Part shown: positions 25,129 through 33,966 of the stretch, piece after piece
Position numbering within the stretch: position 1 is the stretch's first letter
Layout of the letters: the number at the start of each line of letters is the position of its first letter
Assembly (NCBI RefSeq): GCF_030246925.1
Contig: NZ_CP126740.1
Coordinates: 930,001 to 994,000, forward strand
Source of the DNA: Microbacterium sp. zg-Y625
GTDB taxonomy: Bacteria > Actinomycetota > Actinomycetes > Actinomycetales > Microbacteriaceae
Direction of reading: 5' to 3'
Length of the DNA: 64,000 bases
Notes under the pieces: generated by a model
Told to the model about the DNA's origin: nothing
Database searches by the model: none
Seen by the model: the letters and a program-made list of their open reading frames with translations, nothing else
Program-made: the position numbers and the translations under genes

Positions 25129-27282
25129 ATGCCGACCACGGCACCTGCCGCGCAGTCCACGTCGCGGCGCAGGAAGAACTCGTCGTCGCGACGTGACGAC
25201 GACGCGCCCATCATCCCGATCCTCGCCCGCAAGGTGCGCGAGGTCGAGGCCAAGTCCCAGCGCGGAAAGCTCGGCCCCACCAACCGTTCCAAGTTCCAGG
25301 TGATCGCGTTCCTCGTGCGCGAGGAGCGGGCGCGGGTCAAGGCCGACACCGAGATCACCGACGCGACGCGCGCGGAGCTGCTCAAGCGCCTCGACGGGGT
25401 CGCAACGATCCTCGCCAAGACCGCGGCGCGCGACACGTCCCTCATCCAGCTGCTGGAGGTCGACCAGGCCACGTCTCCCGTCGCCAAGCGCATGCGTCGG
25501 GACTGGCTGCTCGAGTCGGGGGCCGAGCTCCCGCCGGACGAGCTCATCATCACCGACAGCGTCCCGCTGGCGGCCCCCGTCGTGCCGGCCGCCGTCAGCT
25601 CGCGTCAGGTCATCCCGCCGCAGATCGAGGCGCGCCGCGAGGCGAACCCGTTCCTCGCGCCGGATCTCTCCCGCAAGCTGCACACCGACACGCCCCGTCG
25701 TCGCCTCGACGGCTGGGAGCTCATGGGGCCGCTGTACAAGGCCTTCGAAACCGGTGCCGGTGGCACCGCGGCGTCGATGGACCTGCCCCCCATGCCGGAG
25801 TTCGACCGCCTGTCGCCCAAGGGCCTCGAGATCATGCCGCACCAGTCGCGGTTCCTCGAGGCGGTGCGCCACGGCCACCGCAGCTTCCTGCTCGCCGACG
25901 AGCCGGGCCTCGGCAAGACGGCCGAGTCGGTGCTCGCGGCGTCCGTCGCCGACGCCTATCCGCTCCTGGTGGTCGTTCCCAACGTCGTCAAGATGAACTG
26001 GGCCCGCGAGGTGCACCGCTGGACGCCGCAGCGTCGGGCGACGGTCATCCAGGGTGACGGCGAGAACATCGACGCGTTCGCGGACGTCTTCATCGTCAAC
26101 TACGAGATCCTCGACCGGCACCTGACATGGCTCGGCTCGATCGGCCTGAAGGGCATGGTCGTCGACGAGGCGCACTTCATCAAGAACCTCTCCTCGCAGC
26201 GTTCGCAGAACGTGCTGGCGCTGGCGGGCCGCATCCGCGAGCAGGTGAGCGACCCGCTCATGCTCGCCCTCACCGGCACGCCGCTGATCAACGACGTCGA
26301 GGACTTCGACGCGATCTGGCGCTTCCTCGGGTGGACCAACGGCGAGAAGCCCGGTCCCGAGCTGATGGAGAAGCTCGACGCCACGGGGCTGACACCGGCG
26401 GACAAGGCGTTCTATCCCGAAGCGCGCGAGGCCGTCATCTCGATGGGCATCGTGCGGCGCAAGAAGAAGGACGTCGCCGCCGACCTTCCCGACAAGCTCA
26501 TCGCCGACCTGCCCGTCGAGCTCGACGACGAATACGGTCGTTCGATCCGGGCCGCGGAGCGCGAGCTCGGCGACCGCCTCGCGGCGAAGTACCGCCGCAT
26601 CCTCGAAGCGCGCGGCGACCGGGTGTTCCGCGGCGACTACGACGAGGACATCGTCCGGCTGGTCGCACACAACGAGCTGGAGGAGTCCAAGGCCGCCGGC
26701 TCCGGCTCCGAGAACGTCTTCACCATGGTCCGACGCATCGGGCAGGCCAAGGCCGTGCTCGCAGCGGACTACGCGGTGCAGCTGCAGCGGTCGGTGGGCA
26801 AGGTCGTCTTCTTCGCCAAGCACATCGACGTCATGGATGCCGCCGAGGCGCACTTCGCCGCGGCAGGGCTGCGCACCGTCTCGATCCGCGGCGACCAGAC
26901 GACGCCGGCACGGCAGGATGCCATCGACGCGTTCAACAACGACCCGGGCGTCGGCATCGCGGTGTGCTCGCTGACGGCTGCCGGTGTGGGGCTGAACCTG
27001 CAGGCGGCATCCAACGTCGTCCTCGCGGAGCTGTCGTGGACGGCCGCCGAGCAGACGCAGGCGATCGACCGCGTGCACCGCATCGGTCAGGACGAGCCGG
27101 TCACCGCGTGGCGCATCATCGCCGCGCACACGATCGACACCAAGATCGCGGAGCTGATCGACTCGAAGCAGGGCCTGGCGGCCCGCGCGCTCGACGGCGA
27201 GGCGGCCGATGCCGTGTCGACCGACTCGGTGCAGCTCTCGGCGCTCATGCACCTGCTGCGCCGCTCGCTCGGCGGCAGCTGA
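25129..27282 (+). CDS. SNF2-family DNA translocase/helicase
   Basis: 717 aa. A lysine/arginine-rich N-terminus leads to a RecA-like motor: motif I DEPGLGKTAESV (about 255-266), DEAH box VVDEAHFIKN (about 343), motif III ALTGTPLIND, and in lobe 2 VGLNLQAASNVVL and motif VI QAIDRVHRIGQ. This is the SMARCAL1/HepA-like group, acting on DNA or stalled transcription complexes. No nuclease or methylase partner is nearby, so a house-keeping role is more likely than defence. It ends in a strong hairpin. Confidence 0.9.
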   Translation: MPTTAPAAQSTSRRRKNSSSRRDDDAPIIPILARKVREVEAKSQRGKLGPTNRSKFQVIAFLVREERARVKADTEITDATRAELLKRLDGVATILAKTAARDTSLIQLLEVDQATSPVAKRMRRDWLLESGAELPPDELIITDSVPLAAPVVPAAVSSRQVIPPQIEARREANPFLAPDLSRKLHTDTPRRRLDGWELMGPLYKAFETGAGGTAASMDLPPMPEFDRLSPKGLEIMPHQSRFLEAVRHGHRSFLLADEPGLGKTAESVLAASVADAYPLLVVVPNVVKMNWAREVHRWTPQRRATVIQGDGENIDAFADVFIVNYEILDRHLTWLGSIGLKGMVVDEAHFIKNLSSQRSQNVLALAGRIREQVSDPLMLALTGTPLINDVEDFDAIWRFLGWTNGEKPGPELMEKLDATGLTPADKAFYPEAREAVISMGIVRRKKKDVAADLPDKLIADLPVELDDEYGRSIRAAERELGDRLAAKYRRILEARGDRVFRGDYDEDIVRLVAHNELEESKAAGSGSENVFTMVRRIGQAKAVLAADYAVQLQRSVGKVVFFAKHIDVMDAAEAHFAAAGLRTVSIRGDQTTPARQDAIDAFNNDPGVGIAVCSLTAAGVGLNLQAASNVVLAELSWTAAEQTQAIDRVHRIGQDEPVTAWRIIAAHTIDTKIAELIDSKQGLAARALDGEAADAVSTDSVQLSALMHLLRRSLGGS

Positions 27283-27311
27283 CCCGCTGGCATCCACACG
27301 GTCTGATCATC

Positions 27312-27342
27312 GACGCGGCCCCGCTTCCGGCGGGGCCGCGTC
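27312..27342 (+). terminator. Terminator after the SNF2-family gene
   Basis: GACGCGGCCCCGC (27312-27324) and its perfect complement (27330-27342) make a 13-bp stem with a TTCCG loop, followed by GCATTTCC. It lies 29 nt after the stop codon. Confidence 0.85.
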
Positions 27343-27448
27343 GCATTTCCCCTGGCCCGGGTGTGTGGCAGCCGGTCGCGTCCGGCGATAGTGTCGAGAC
27401 AGGCAGCGTGGCCGCATCATCACTGACAGCTGACAGCAAGGACGTTCC

Positions 27449-28477
27449 ATGAAGATCGGCATCCTCACGAGCGGCGGAGACTGCCCCGGACTCAACGCGG
27501 TCATCCGCGGCGTGGTGCTCAAGGGCACCACCACCTACAACCTGGAGTTCGTCGGCATCCGCGACGGCTGGCGGGGCGTCGTCGACGCAGACTTCTTCCC
27601 CCTCACCCGCCACGAGGTGAAGGGCCTGTCGAAGGTCGGCGGCACGATCCTCGGCACCAGCCGCACGAACCCCTACGAGGGTCCCCGCGGCGGCGCCGAG
27701 AACATCGCGAAGACGCTGTACGGCCACCGCATCGACGGCATCATCGCCATCGGCGGCGAGGGCACGCTGGCGGCGGCCAACCGCCTCGCCAACGACGGCA
27801 TCAACGTCCTGGGCGTCCCGAAGACGATCGACAACGACCTGCGGGCCACGGACTACTCGTTCGGCTTCGACACCGCGGTCAACATCGCGACCGACGCGAT
27901 GGACCGCCTGCGCACGACCGGCGACTCGCACCAGCGCTGCATGGTGGCCGAGGTCATGGGCCGCCACGTCGGCTGGATCGCGCTGCACGCCGGCATGGCC
28001 GCCGGCGCGCACGTCATCTGCATCCCCGAGGTGCCGATGTCGATCGACGACATCTGCGAGCAGGTGTCCAAGGCCCACGACCGCGGCCGCGCGCCCCTGG
28101 TCGTCGTGTCGGAGGGCTTCAAGCTGACCGGCATGGACGAGGCCTACAGCGACAAGGGCCTCGATGCCTTCAACCGCCCGCGTCTGGGTGGCATCGGCGA
28201 GCTCATCGCGCCCGAGATCGAGCGCATCACCGGCATCGAGACCCGCGCGACGGTTCTCGGCCACATCCAGCGCGGCGGTTCGCCGTCGGCGTTCGACCGT
28301 GTGCTGGCGACCCGCCTCGGGCTGCACGCCGCAGACGCGATCATGGACGGCGCGTGGGGGCAGATGGTGTCGATGAAGGGCACCGACATCGTGCGCGTCT
28401 CCTTCGAGGAGGCGCTCGGCGAGCTCAACACCGTGCCGCTGTACCGCTACGAAGAGGCCGCCGCGCTCTTCGGCTGA
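27449..28477 (+). CDS. pfkA: 6-phosphofructokinase
   Basis: 342 aa. It begins MKIGILTSGGDCPGLNAVIRG; the nucleotide loop is GGEGT (102-106), and the active site PKTIDND has Lys125 and catalytic Asp128. Gly at 105 favours ATP, while Lys125 is the residue seen in the mixed ATP/PPi group III enzymes of actinobacteria. It commits fructose 6-phosphate to glycolysis. AAGGACGTTCC precedes the ATG; TAGTGT near 27389 is a plausible -10 box. Confidence 0.95.
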   Translation: MKIGILTSGGDCPGLNAVIRGVVLKGTTTYNLEFVGIRDGWRGVVDADFFPLTRHEVKGLSKVGGTILGTSRTNPYEGPRGGAENIAKTLYGHRIDGIIAIGGEGTLAAANRLANDGINVLGVPKTIDNDLRATDYSFGFDTAVNIATDAMDRLRTTGDSHQRCMVAEVMGRHVGWIALHAGMAAGAHVICIPEVPMSIDDICEQVSKAHDRGRAPLVVVSEGFKLTGMDEAYSDKGLDAFNRPRLGGIGELIAPEIERITGIETRATVLGHIQRGGSPSAFDRVLATRLGLHAADAIMDGAWGQMVSMKGTDIVRVSFEEALGELNTVPLYRYEEAAALFG

Positions 28478-28502
28478 GTCGCGCGTCGCGCGTCACGGGG
28501 CG

Positions 28503-28536
28503 TTCGCGGCCTTCGCGGCGTTCGCGGCGTTCGCGG
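28503..28536. repeat. Four tandem TTCGCGG units, 9-bp period
   Basis: TTCGCGG occurs at 28503, 28512, 28521 and 28530, with CG or CC between the units. It begins 26 nt after the pfkA stop. Confidence 0.8.
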
Positions 28537-28582
28537 TTTTCGTAGCCGGGCGACCGTATGTTCCCGGGCGACCTTCCCGTTG

Positions 28583-28645
28583 CAGGAGGTCTCCCGGGAA
28601 CAGGTCGTTCCGGGCTGCTTCGTCCTGTCTCGGTGAGTCTTCCTG
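28583..28645. repeat. 63-bp palindromic element, copy 1
   Basis: The left arm (28583-28604) begins CAGG and ends ACAGG; the right arm (28624-28645) begins CCTGT and ends CCTG. 16 of 22 positions pair, around a 19-nt loop. It shares its arms, and about 35 bp after the right arm, with copy 2. Confidence 0.85.
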
Positions 28646-28778
28646 CCCCGGGGAGGGATGCCGCGCTCGCGCCGCCGCGCCCCGCGCCGCCGCGCCCCGC
28701 CCCGCACCCCTCGCTCGCGCCGCCGGCCCGGCGCGCCGCCGTGGCTGCGCCCCCGGACCGGCATCCATATCCCGGGCG

Positions 28779-28842
28779 CAGGTGATCTCGCCGAGACAGG
28801 CTGTTTCGGGCGCTCTCCGTCCTGTTGCGGTGAGACTTCCTG
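28779..28842. repeat. 64-bp palindromic element, copy 2
   Basis: Arms at 28779-28800 and 28821-28842, with 16 of 22 positions paired. It lies 129 nt before the DUF559 gene. The sequence after the right arm (CCGGGG...ATGCCGCGCTCGCG) is shared with copy 1, so these two are a segmental repeat. Confidence 0.85.
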
Positions 28843-28971
28843 TTCCGGGGCCAGGGTGGATGCCGCGCTCGCGCCGCCGCGCCTCCTGCACAGGCGGCCG
28901 ACTCGCGAGTCCGTCCACGGCGCACGGGTCGGCGCCTGCGGGCCCGTGGCCGTGCCCCGCAGGATGACGGC

Positions 28972-29808
28972 ATGCATCCGACATCGGAACTCGTCTCGTG
29001 GCTCGTCGCCCGCGGCGGGGCCGCCCATTCCAGCGCCGTGAAGGCCGCGGGCTTCACGACCCACGGCATCCGCCTCGCGGTCGAGCGCGGCGGGGTACAA
29101 CGGGTGCGGCGCTCCTGGCTGGTCGCGCGCGACTGCCCACCGGACCTGCGCCGTGCGGCGTACGCCGGCGGGCGACTCAGCTGCGTGAGCGCGGCGGCGC
29201 ACATCGGCCTGTGGACACCGCCGCACCAGCACGCCCACCTCGTGGTTCCGCCGACCTCGTCACGGCACGATGCCGACGGAGTGCGCCTGCATTGGGCCCG
29301 CGGGCCGGCGCCGGTCGGTCCGCAGACCCTCGTTGACCCGGTGCCGAACATCCTCTTCCAGGTCGCGCGCTGTGCGCCGATGGCCGATGCGCTCTGCGTC
29401 TGGGAATCGGCCATCCGGCGGAAGGTGGTGCCTCCCGCGGTGCTTGCGCGCATCCAGTGGCGGGGGGAGGCTGCGCGGGCGCTGGCGGCCGTGGCATCCG
29501 ACCTGTCCGACTCGGGGGTCGAGACCCGGTTCGTGCTGCTGGCCCGCTCGAACGGGGTGAGCGTGCGCCAGCAGGCGTGGATCGACGGCCACCCCGTCGA
29601 TGCGCTGATCGGGGAGCGGCTGGTCGTGCAGATCGACGGCTTCGCCCATCATCAGGGAAGGGACCGCCGCCGCGACCTGGCCGCCGACGCCCGGCTCATC
29701 CTGCTGGGGTACACCATCCTGCGCTTCGACTACCACCAGGTGCTTTTCGAACCGGAACGGGTGACCACCGTCATCTCGACGGCCATCGCGCAGGGACTGC
29801 ACCGCTGA
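28972..29808 (+). CDS. DUF559-type PD-(D/E)XK-fold protein with an AbiEi-like N-terminus
   Basis: 278 aa. The C-terminal 80 residues match the DUF559/Vsr-like endonuclease fold: VDALIGERLVVQIDGFAHH, then RRRDLAADARLILLGYTILRFDY. The N-terminal half resembles the winged-helix antitoxin domain (AbiEi-like) often joined to it in actinobacteria. Cellular role unknown; nuclease activity is a fold-based inference. It is flanked by palindromic elements, copies 1 and 2 before and copy 3 only 14 nt after the stop, which may mark a mobile cassette. Confidence 0.78.
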   Translation: MHPTSELVSWLVARGGAAHSSAVKAAGFTTHGIRLAVERGGVQRVRRSWLVARDCPPDLRRAAYAGGRLSCVSAAAHIGLWTPPHQHAHLVVPPTSSRHDADGVRLHWARGPAPVGPQTLVDPVPNILFQVARCAPMADALCVWESAIRRKVVPPAVLARIQWRGEAARALAAVASDLSDSGVETRFVLLARSNGVSVRQQAWIDGHPVDALIGERLVVQIDGFAHHQGRDRRRDLAADARLILLGYTILRFDYHQVLFEPERVTTVISTAIAQGLHR

Positions 29809-29822
29809 GGGCCTCCCCGGCG

Positions 29823-29885
29823 CAGGTGATCTCACCGACACAGGGCGGATGCCACGGAAGCATCCTGTTCCGGTGAGATCACCTG
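29823..29885. repeat. 63-bp palindromic element, copy 3 (nearly perfect)
   Basis: Arms at 29823-29844 and 29864-29885, with 20 of 22 positions paired (begins CAGGTGATCTCACCGACACAGG in pieces of the left arm) around a 19-nt loop. It is the best-preserved copy and lies 14 nt after the DUF559 stop. Confidence 0.9.
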
Positions 29886-29899
29886 TAGGCGGGACCCAG

Positions 29900-29934
29900 C
29901 CCCGCCCCGCCCCGCCCCGCCCCGCCCCGCCCCG
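29900..29934. repeat. Seven tandem CCCCG units
   Basis: Exact 5-bp repeats from 29900 to 29934, directly abutting the first core of the 20-bp array at 29935. Confidence 0.95.
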
Positions 29935-30008
29935 CGAATACTCACTCGGCGCCGCGAATACTCACTCGGCGCCGCGAATACTCACTCGGCGCCGCGAATA
30001 CTCACTCG
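29935..30008 (-). repeat. 20-bp tandem repeat array, locus B (4 identical cores)
   Basis: On the minus strand CGAGTGAGTATTCG occurs four times, at plus coordinates 29995-30008, 29975-29988, 29955-29968 and 29935-29948, with the constant spacer CGGCGC. The copy at 30008 contains the stop codon of oligopeptidase B, so the array reads in the sense of that gene and follows its 3' end, as at the other loci. Confidence 0.95.
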
Positions 30009-32137
30009 GCGTCGGCGGAGCCGAGGACGTCCAGCAGCCAGGCGAGTTCGAAGGCGCGTTCCTTCCAGGAGTTGTATCGGCCCGAGACGCCGCCGTGGCC
30101 GGCGACCATCTCGCACTTCAGCATCGCGTCGGCGCCGACTTCGCGCAGGCGCGCCACCCACTTGGCGGGCTCGACGTACAGCACCCGGGTGTCGTTGAGC
30201 GAGGTGACGGCGAGGATGCGGGGGTAGGCGACCCCTTCGCGCACGTTCTCGTAGGGGGAGTACGACTTCATGTACGCGTACACGTCGGGGTCGTGCAGCG
30301 GGTCGCCCCACTCGTCCCACTCGATCACCGTGAGCGGCAGGGAGGGGTCGAGGATCGTCGTCAGGGCATCGACGAACGGCACACCGGCGAGGATGCCGGC
30401 GAACAGCTCCGGCGCCAGGTTGGCCACCGCGCCCATCAGCAGCCCGCCGGCCGATCCGCCCTCGGCGACCATCCGGTCGGGCGACGTGTAGCCGGCGTCG
30501 ACGAGGTGACGGGCGGCGTCGACGAAGTCGGTGAAGGTGTTGCGCTTGTGCAGCAGCTTGCCTTCTTCGTACCACTGGCGGCCCATCTCGCCGCCGCCGC
30601 GCACATGGGCGACGGCGAACACGACGCCGCGGTCGAGAAGCGACAGGCGCGCGACCGAGAACCCGGGGTCGATGGAGTGCTCGTACGAGCCGTAGCCGTA
30701 GAGGTGCAGGGGGCGGGGACCGTCGGTGGCGGGCGCGCCGAACGAGCGCTTCCATACGAGCGAGACCGGCACCCGGGTGCCGTCGGCGGCCGTCGCCCAC
30801 ACGCGCTCCTGCGCGTAGTCCGACGCGTCGTAGCCGCCGAGCACCGGCTGACGCTTGCGCAGCAGCAGCTCGCCGGTCGCGACGACGTAGTCGTAGACGG
30901 TGCCGGGGGTGACGTACGACCCGTAGCCGAGACGCAGCATGGGCGGCGCCCACTCCGGGTTGCCCGACAGCCCCGCGCTGTACAGCGGTTCGTCGAAGGC
31001 GATCTCCGTCACGGCGCCGGTGGCGTAGTCGAGCATGCCGAGACGCTCCAGCCCTTCGCGGCGGTACGCCGTCACGGCCCAGTCCCGGAAGGTCGACAGG
31101 CCCAGCAGCCGTCGGCCGGACTCATGGGCGATCACGGTCTCGCGGTCACCGGCGGGATCGGATGCCGCGACGCGCACCAGCTCGAAATCGAGCGCTCCGT
31201 CGTTGTGCAGGATGTAGAGCACATCCTCGCCGTCGACGACCGCGTGCTCTGAGGAGTACTCCACGCCCTCCCGCCGCGGCCAGACCACGCGCGGCGTGCC
31301 TCGGAGGTCATCGGCATCCAGCAGCCATTCCTCGGACGTGACCGACGAGCCCAGCTCGATCATGAGGTAGCGGTCACTGTGGGTGAAGCCGGCGCCCACC
31401 CAGTACCGCTCGTCCGGCTCGTGGAAGAGCCGGGTGTCGTCGGCGACGGGGGTGCCCAGCTCGTGCAGCCAGACGGTGTCGGGGCGCCAGGCGTCGTCGA
31501 CGGTCGTGTAGACGATGAACCGGCCGTCGGGGGAGAAGGTCGCACCGGCGAAGGTGCCGGGGATCTCGTCTTGCAGGGCGGTGCCCGTCTCGAGGTCCCG
31601 CACGCGGACGGTGTAGCGCTCGTCACCCTCGGTGTCGACGCCGTAGAGCAGCGTGCGCCCGTCGTTGCTGACCTCGAAGCTGCCGAGCGAGAAGAAGTCG
31701 TGACCCTCCGCCTCGACGTTGGCGTCGAGCAGAACCTGCTCACCGGGTACGGGCACATCGGCAGACAGCACCGGCGGCGTCCAGTCCTCGGGGGAGGCCA
31801 GCGGGGCGCGGCACTGGATGCCGTACTGGCTGCCCTCCACGGTGCGGCCGTAGTACCACCATGAGCCGCGGCGCGTGGGGACCGAGAGATCGGTCTCGAG
31901 GGTGCGTCCCTTGATCTCCTGGAAGATCCGCTCCCGCAGGCCTGCGAGGTGGGCGGTGCGCGCATCGGTGTACGCGTTCTCGGCTTCGAGGTGCGCGATC
32001 ACCTCGGGGTCGTCCTTGGCCCGGAGCCACTCATAGGGGTCCGAGAACGTGTCGCCGTGGTGCGTCCTGTCGACAGGGCGACGGTCGGCGACGGGGGGAG
32101 CGGGCGATGCCGGGGGCGTCTGGGTGGTGACGGTCAC
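30002..32137 (-). CDS. ptrB: S9 family oligopeptidase B
   Basis: About 711 aa. An N-terminal beta-propeller is followed by the prolyl-oligopeptidase hydrolase domain: Ser near 560 in GGSAGGLLMG, an Asp in VTSLNDTRVLY and a His in MVAGHGGVSGRY. It cleaves short peptides after basic residues in the cytosol. The start is GTG 32137 (or GTG 32140); TAGCGT lies 6 nt upstream, so it is leaderless. The C-terminus reads DAE and its stop is inside the repeat array, exactly as in rbfA. Confidence 0.93.
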   Translation of the reverse strand: MTVTTQTPPASPAPPVADRRPVDRTHHGDTFSDPYEWLRAKDDPEVIAHLEAENAYTDARTAHLAGLRERIFQEIKGRTLETDLSVPTRRGSWWYYGRTVEGSQYGIQCRAPLASPEDWTPPVLSADVPVPGEQVLLDANVEAEGHDFFSLGSFEVSNDGRTLLYGVDTEGDERYTVRVRDLETGTALQDEIPGTFAGATFSPDGRFIVYTTVDDAWRPDTVWLHELGTPVADDTRLFHEPDERYWVGAGFTHSDRYLMIELGSSVTSEEWLLDADDLRGTPRVVWPRREGVEYSSEHAVVDGEDVLYILHNDGALDFELVRVAASDPAGDRETVIAHESGRRLLGLSTFRDWAVTAYRREGLERLGMLDYATGAVTEIAFDEPLYSAGLSGNPEWAPPMLRLGYGSYVTPGTVYDYVVATGELLLRKRQPVLGGYDASDYAQERVWATAADGTRVPVSLVWKRSFGAPATDGPRPLHLYGYGSYEHSIDPGFSVARLSLLDRGVVFAVAHVRGGGEMGRQWYEEGKLLHKRNTFTDFVDAARHLVDAGYTSPDRMVAEGGSAGGLLMGAVANLAPELFAGILAGVPFVDALTTILDPSLPLTVIEWDEWGDPLHDPDVYAYMKSYSPYENVREGVAYPRILAVTSLNDTRVLYVEPAKWVARLREVGADAMLKCEMVAGHGGVSGRYNSWKERAFELAWLLDVLGSADAE

Positions 32138-32323
32138 CACACCACGCTAGCCGTCGCCGGCCGCGCCCGCGCCCGTGCGCGGGCGAACGGCACGCATCAC
32201 CCGCGCGGATGTGCGAGGATTTCTGTCGGCCCGGTAAACGGAGCACGAATCCTCGCTGAACTGTTCGTTCGCACGTCGACACCGTCGACACCCTTCCCCC
32301 CATCTCCCGACGGAAAGCGAACG

Positions 32324-33595
32324 GTGGAAACCGCAGCCCTCATCGTCGTGCTGGTCATCGCACTGGCCCTCTTCTTCGACTTCACGAACGGTTTTCACGA
32401 CACGGCGAACGCGATGGCCACCCCCATCGCCACCGGGGCACTCAAGCCCAAGACCGCGGTGCTGCTGGCAGCGGTGCTGAACCTGGTGGGGGCGTTCCTG
32501 TCGACCGAGGTCGCGCGGACCATCTCGGGCGGCATGATCCGAGAAGACCAGATCTCGGTCACGATCTTCCCGTCGATCATCTTCGCCGGACTCATCGGCG
32601 CCATCACGTGGAACATGCTCACCTGGCTGCTGGGGCTTCCCTCCAGCTCGTCGCACGCCCTGTTCGGCGGTCTCATCGGCGCCACCCTCGTCGGCGCCAG
32701 CGCCGAGGCCATCAACGTGGGCGTCGTCATGTCCAAGGTGGTGCTGCCGGCCCTGATCGCGCCGCTGACGGCCGGTCTCATCGCATTCACGGTGACCAAG
32801 CTCGCCTACGCCATGACCCGCCGGTACGACTCCAAGCCCGACGGGCGGGACGGCTTCCGCTGGGGCCAGATCTTCACGTCGTCGCTCGTGGCCCTCGCCC
32901 ACGGCACCAACGACGCGCAGAAGACGATGGGCGTGATCACGCTCGCGCTCATCACCGTCGGGTGGCAGTCCTCGGATCAGCCGCAGCTGTGGGTCATCTT
33001 CGCGTGCGCCGTGACGATCGCGCTCGGCACCTACATGGGCGGCTGGCGCATCATCCGCACCCTCGGCAAGGGCCTCACCGACGTCAAGCCGGCGCAGGGC
33101 TTCTCGGCCGAGGCGTCGACCGCGTCGACCATCCTCGCCTCGAGCGCCCTCGGCTTCGCGCTGTCGACGACGCAGGTCGCCTCCGGCTCGGTCATCGGCT
33201 CGGGTCTCGGCCGGCGCGGCTCGAAGGTGCGCTGGCGCACCGTCGGTCGCATCATGATCGGCTGGCTGCTGACGCTCCCGGCCGCCGGCGCCGTCGGCGC
33301 GCTCTTCGCACTCATCGTGGTGTGGCTCGGGCAGGTCGTGGGGGTGCTGGTGGGAGCCATCGCCGCCGTCATCATCATCCTGGCGATCTTCCTGCGCTCC
33401 CGCCGCAACGAGGTCAACGCCGCCAACGCGATGAGCGAGGTGGCCGAGTCCGGACGCGCCGTGAAGGTCAAGCGCAACCCGCCGCCCACCCGCCGCCACC
33501 GCGCGCTCCTGCGCGAGCAGGCAGGGAACGACACGACGGCGACGAAGGATGCCGCGACAGGCGCCCGCGCCGACGAACGGAAGGGCGACCAGTGA
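32324..33595 (+). CDS. pit: PiT-family inorganic phosphate transporter
   Basis: 423 aa with ten or more membrane helices. The PiT signatures are present twice: FDFTNGFHDTANAMAT at the N-terminus and ALAHGTNDAQKTMGVI in the second half, plus GLPSSSSHAL. It imports phosphate-metal complexes by proton symport. The GTG start has GGAAAG 8 nt upstream. The stop overlaps the next gene (GTGA), so the small membrane protein is its partner in one operon. The C-terminal 60 residues are a basic tail. Confidence 0.94.
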   Translation: METAALIVVLVIALALFFDFTNGFHDTANAMATPIATGALKPKTAVLLAAVLNLVGAFLSTEVARTISGGMIREDQISVTIFPSIIFAGLIGAITWNMLTWLLGLPSSSSHALFGGLIGATLVGASAEAINVGVVMSKVVLPALIAPLTAGLIAFTVTKLAYAMTRRYDSKPDGRDGFRWGQIFTSSLVALAHGTNDAQKTMGVITLALITVGWQSSDQPQLWVIFACAVTIALGTYMGGWRIIRTLGKGLTDVKPAQGFSAEASTASTILASSALGFALSTTQVASGSVIGSGLGRRGSKVRWRTVGRIMIGWLLTLPAAGAVGALFALIVVWLGQVVGVLVGAIAAVIIILAIFLRSRRNEVNAANAMSEVAESGRAVKVKRNPPPTRRHRALLREQAGNDTTATKDAATGARADERKGDQ

Positions 33596-33927
33596 GCTTC
33601 TCGATCGATTGGGTCGCCTTCCTGCAGGTCTTCGCAGCGGCCCTGCTCGCCGCGGTGGTGGTCGTCGGCTTCTACGCCCTCGGGCTGCGGCTGCTGGTGC
33701 GCGCCGGGCGGGCTCCCGTCGTCGCCCCGGCGGAGTTCACCGACGCCATCACCGTCATCTCCGAGAAGCAGGCGCGCCGGGCGGCGAAGGCCGCAGCGAA
33801 GGCCGCGACTCGCAGCCCGCTGACCGATGGCCAGAAGCGTCTTGCGCTCGTCGGGGCGTACGCCTCGTTCGCGGTGTGCGCGGGCGCGGTGCTGTTCGGC
33901 CTGCTGCTCATCGTCTTCAACCACTGA
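33592..33927 (+). CDS. Small two-helix membrane protein coupled to PiT
   Basis: 111 aa with one helix near residues 8-30 and one near 88-108, and an Ala/Lys-rich cytosolic loop between them. GTG 33592 overlaps the PiT stop by 4 nt. Small genes of this type accompany pit in related actinobacteria; the function is unknown and could be transporter stability or control. Confidence 0.78.
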   Translation: MSFSIDWVAFLQVFAAALLAAVVVVGFYALGLRLLVRAGRAPVVAPAEFTDAITVISEKQARRAAKAAAKAATRSPLTDGQKRLALVGAYASFAVCAGAVLFGLLLIVFNH

Positions 33928-33966
33928 CCGGATCGGGCGTCGGAGCCCTCGCCTAGACTCGGCGCC

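Larger units (their letters stand above)
28478..28971. other. Repeat-rich intergenic region between pfkA and the DUF559 gene
   Basis: 494 nt without a supported gene. It contains four 9-bp units with the shared heptamer TTCGCGG (28503-28536), two 63-64 bp palindromic elements (28583 and 28779), and GC-rich simple sequence (28660-28740). Several frames are open but carry no ribosome binding site or protein-like composition. Confidence 0.7.

Noticed and set aside
25129..29808. Anti-phage defence island (SNF2-family gene plus DUF559)
   Set aside because: The two genes are separated by pfkA and a repeat region, point to different transcripts, and no methylase, nuclease-helicase partner or toxin is adjacent.
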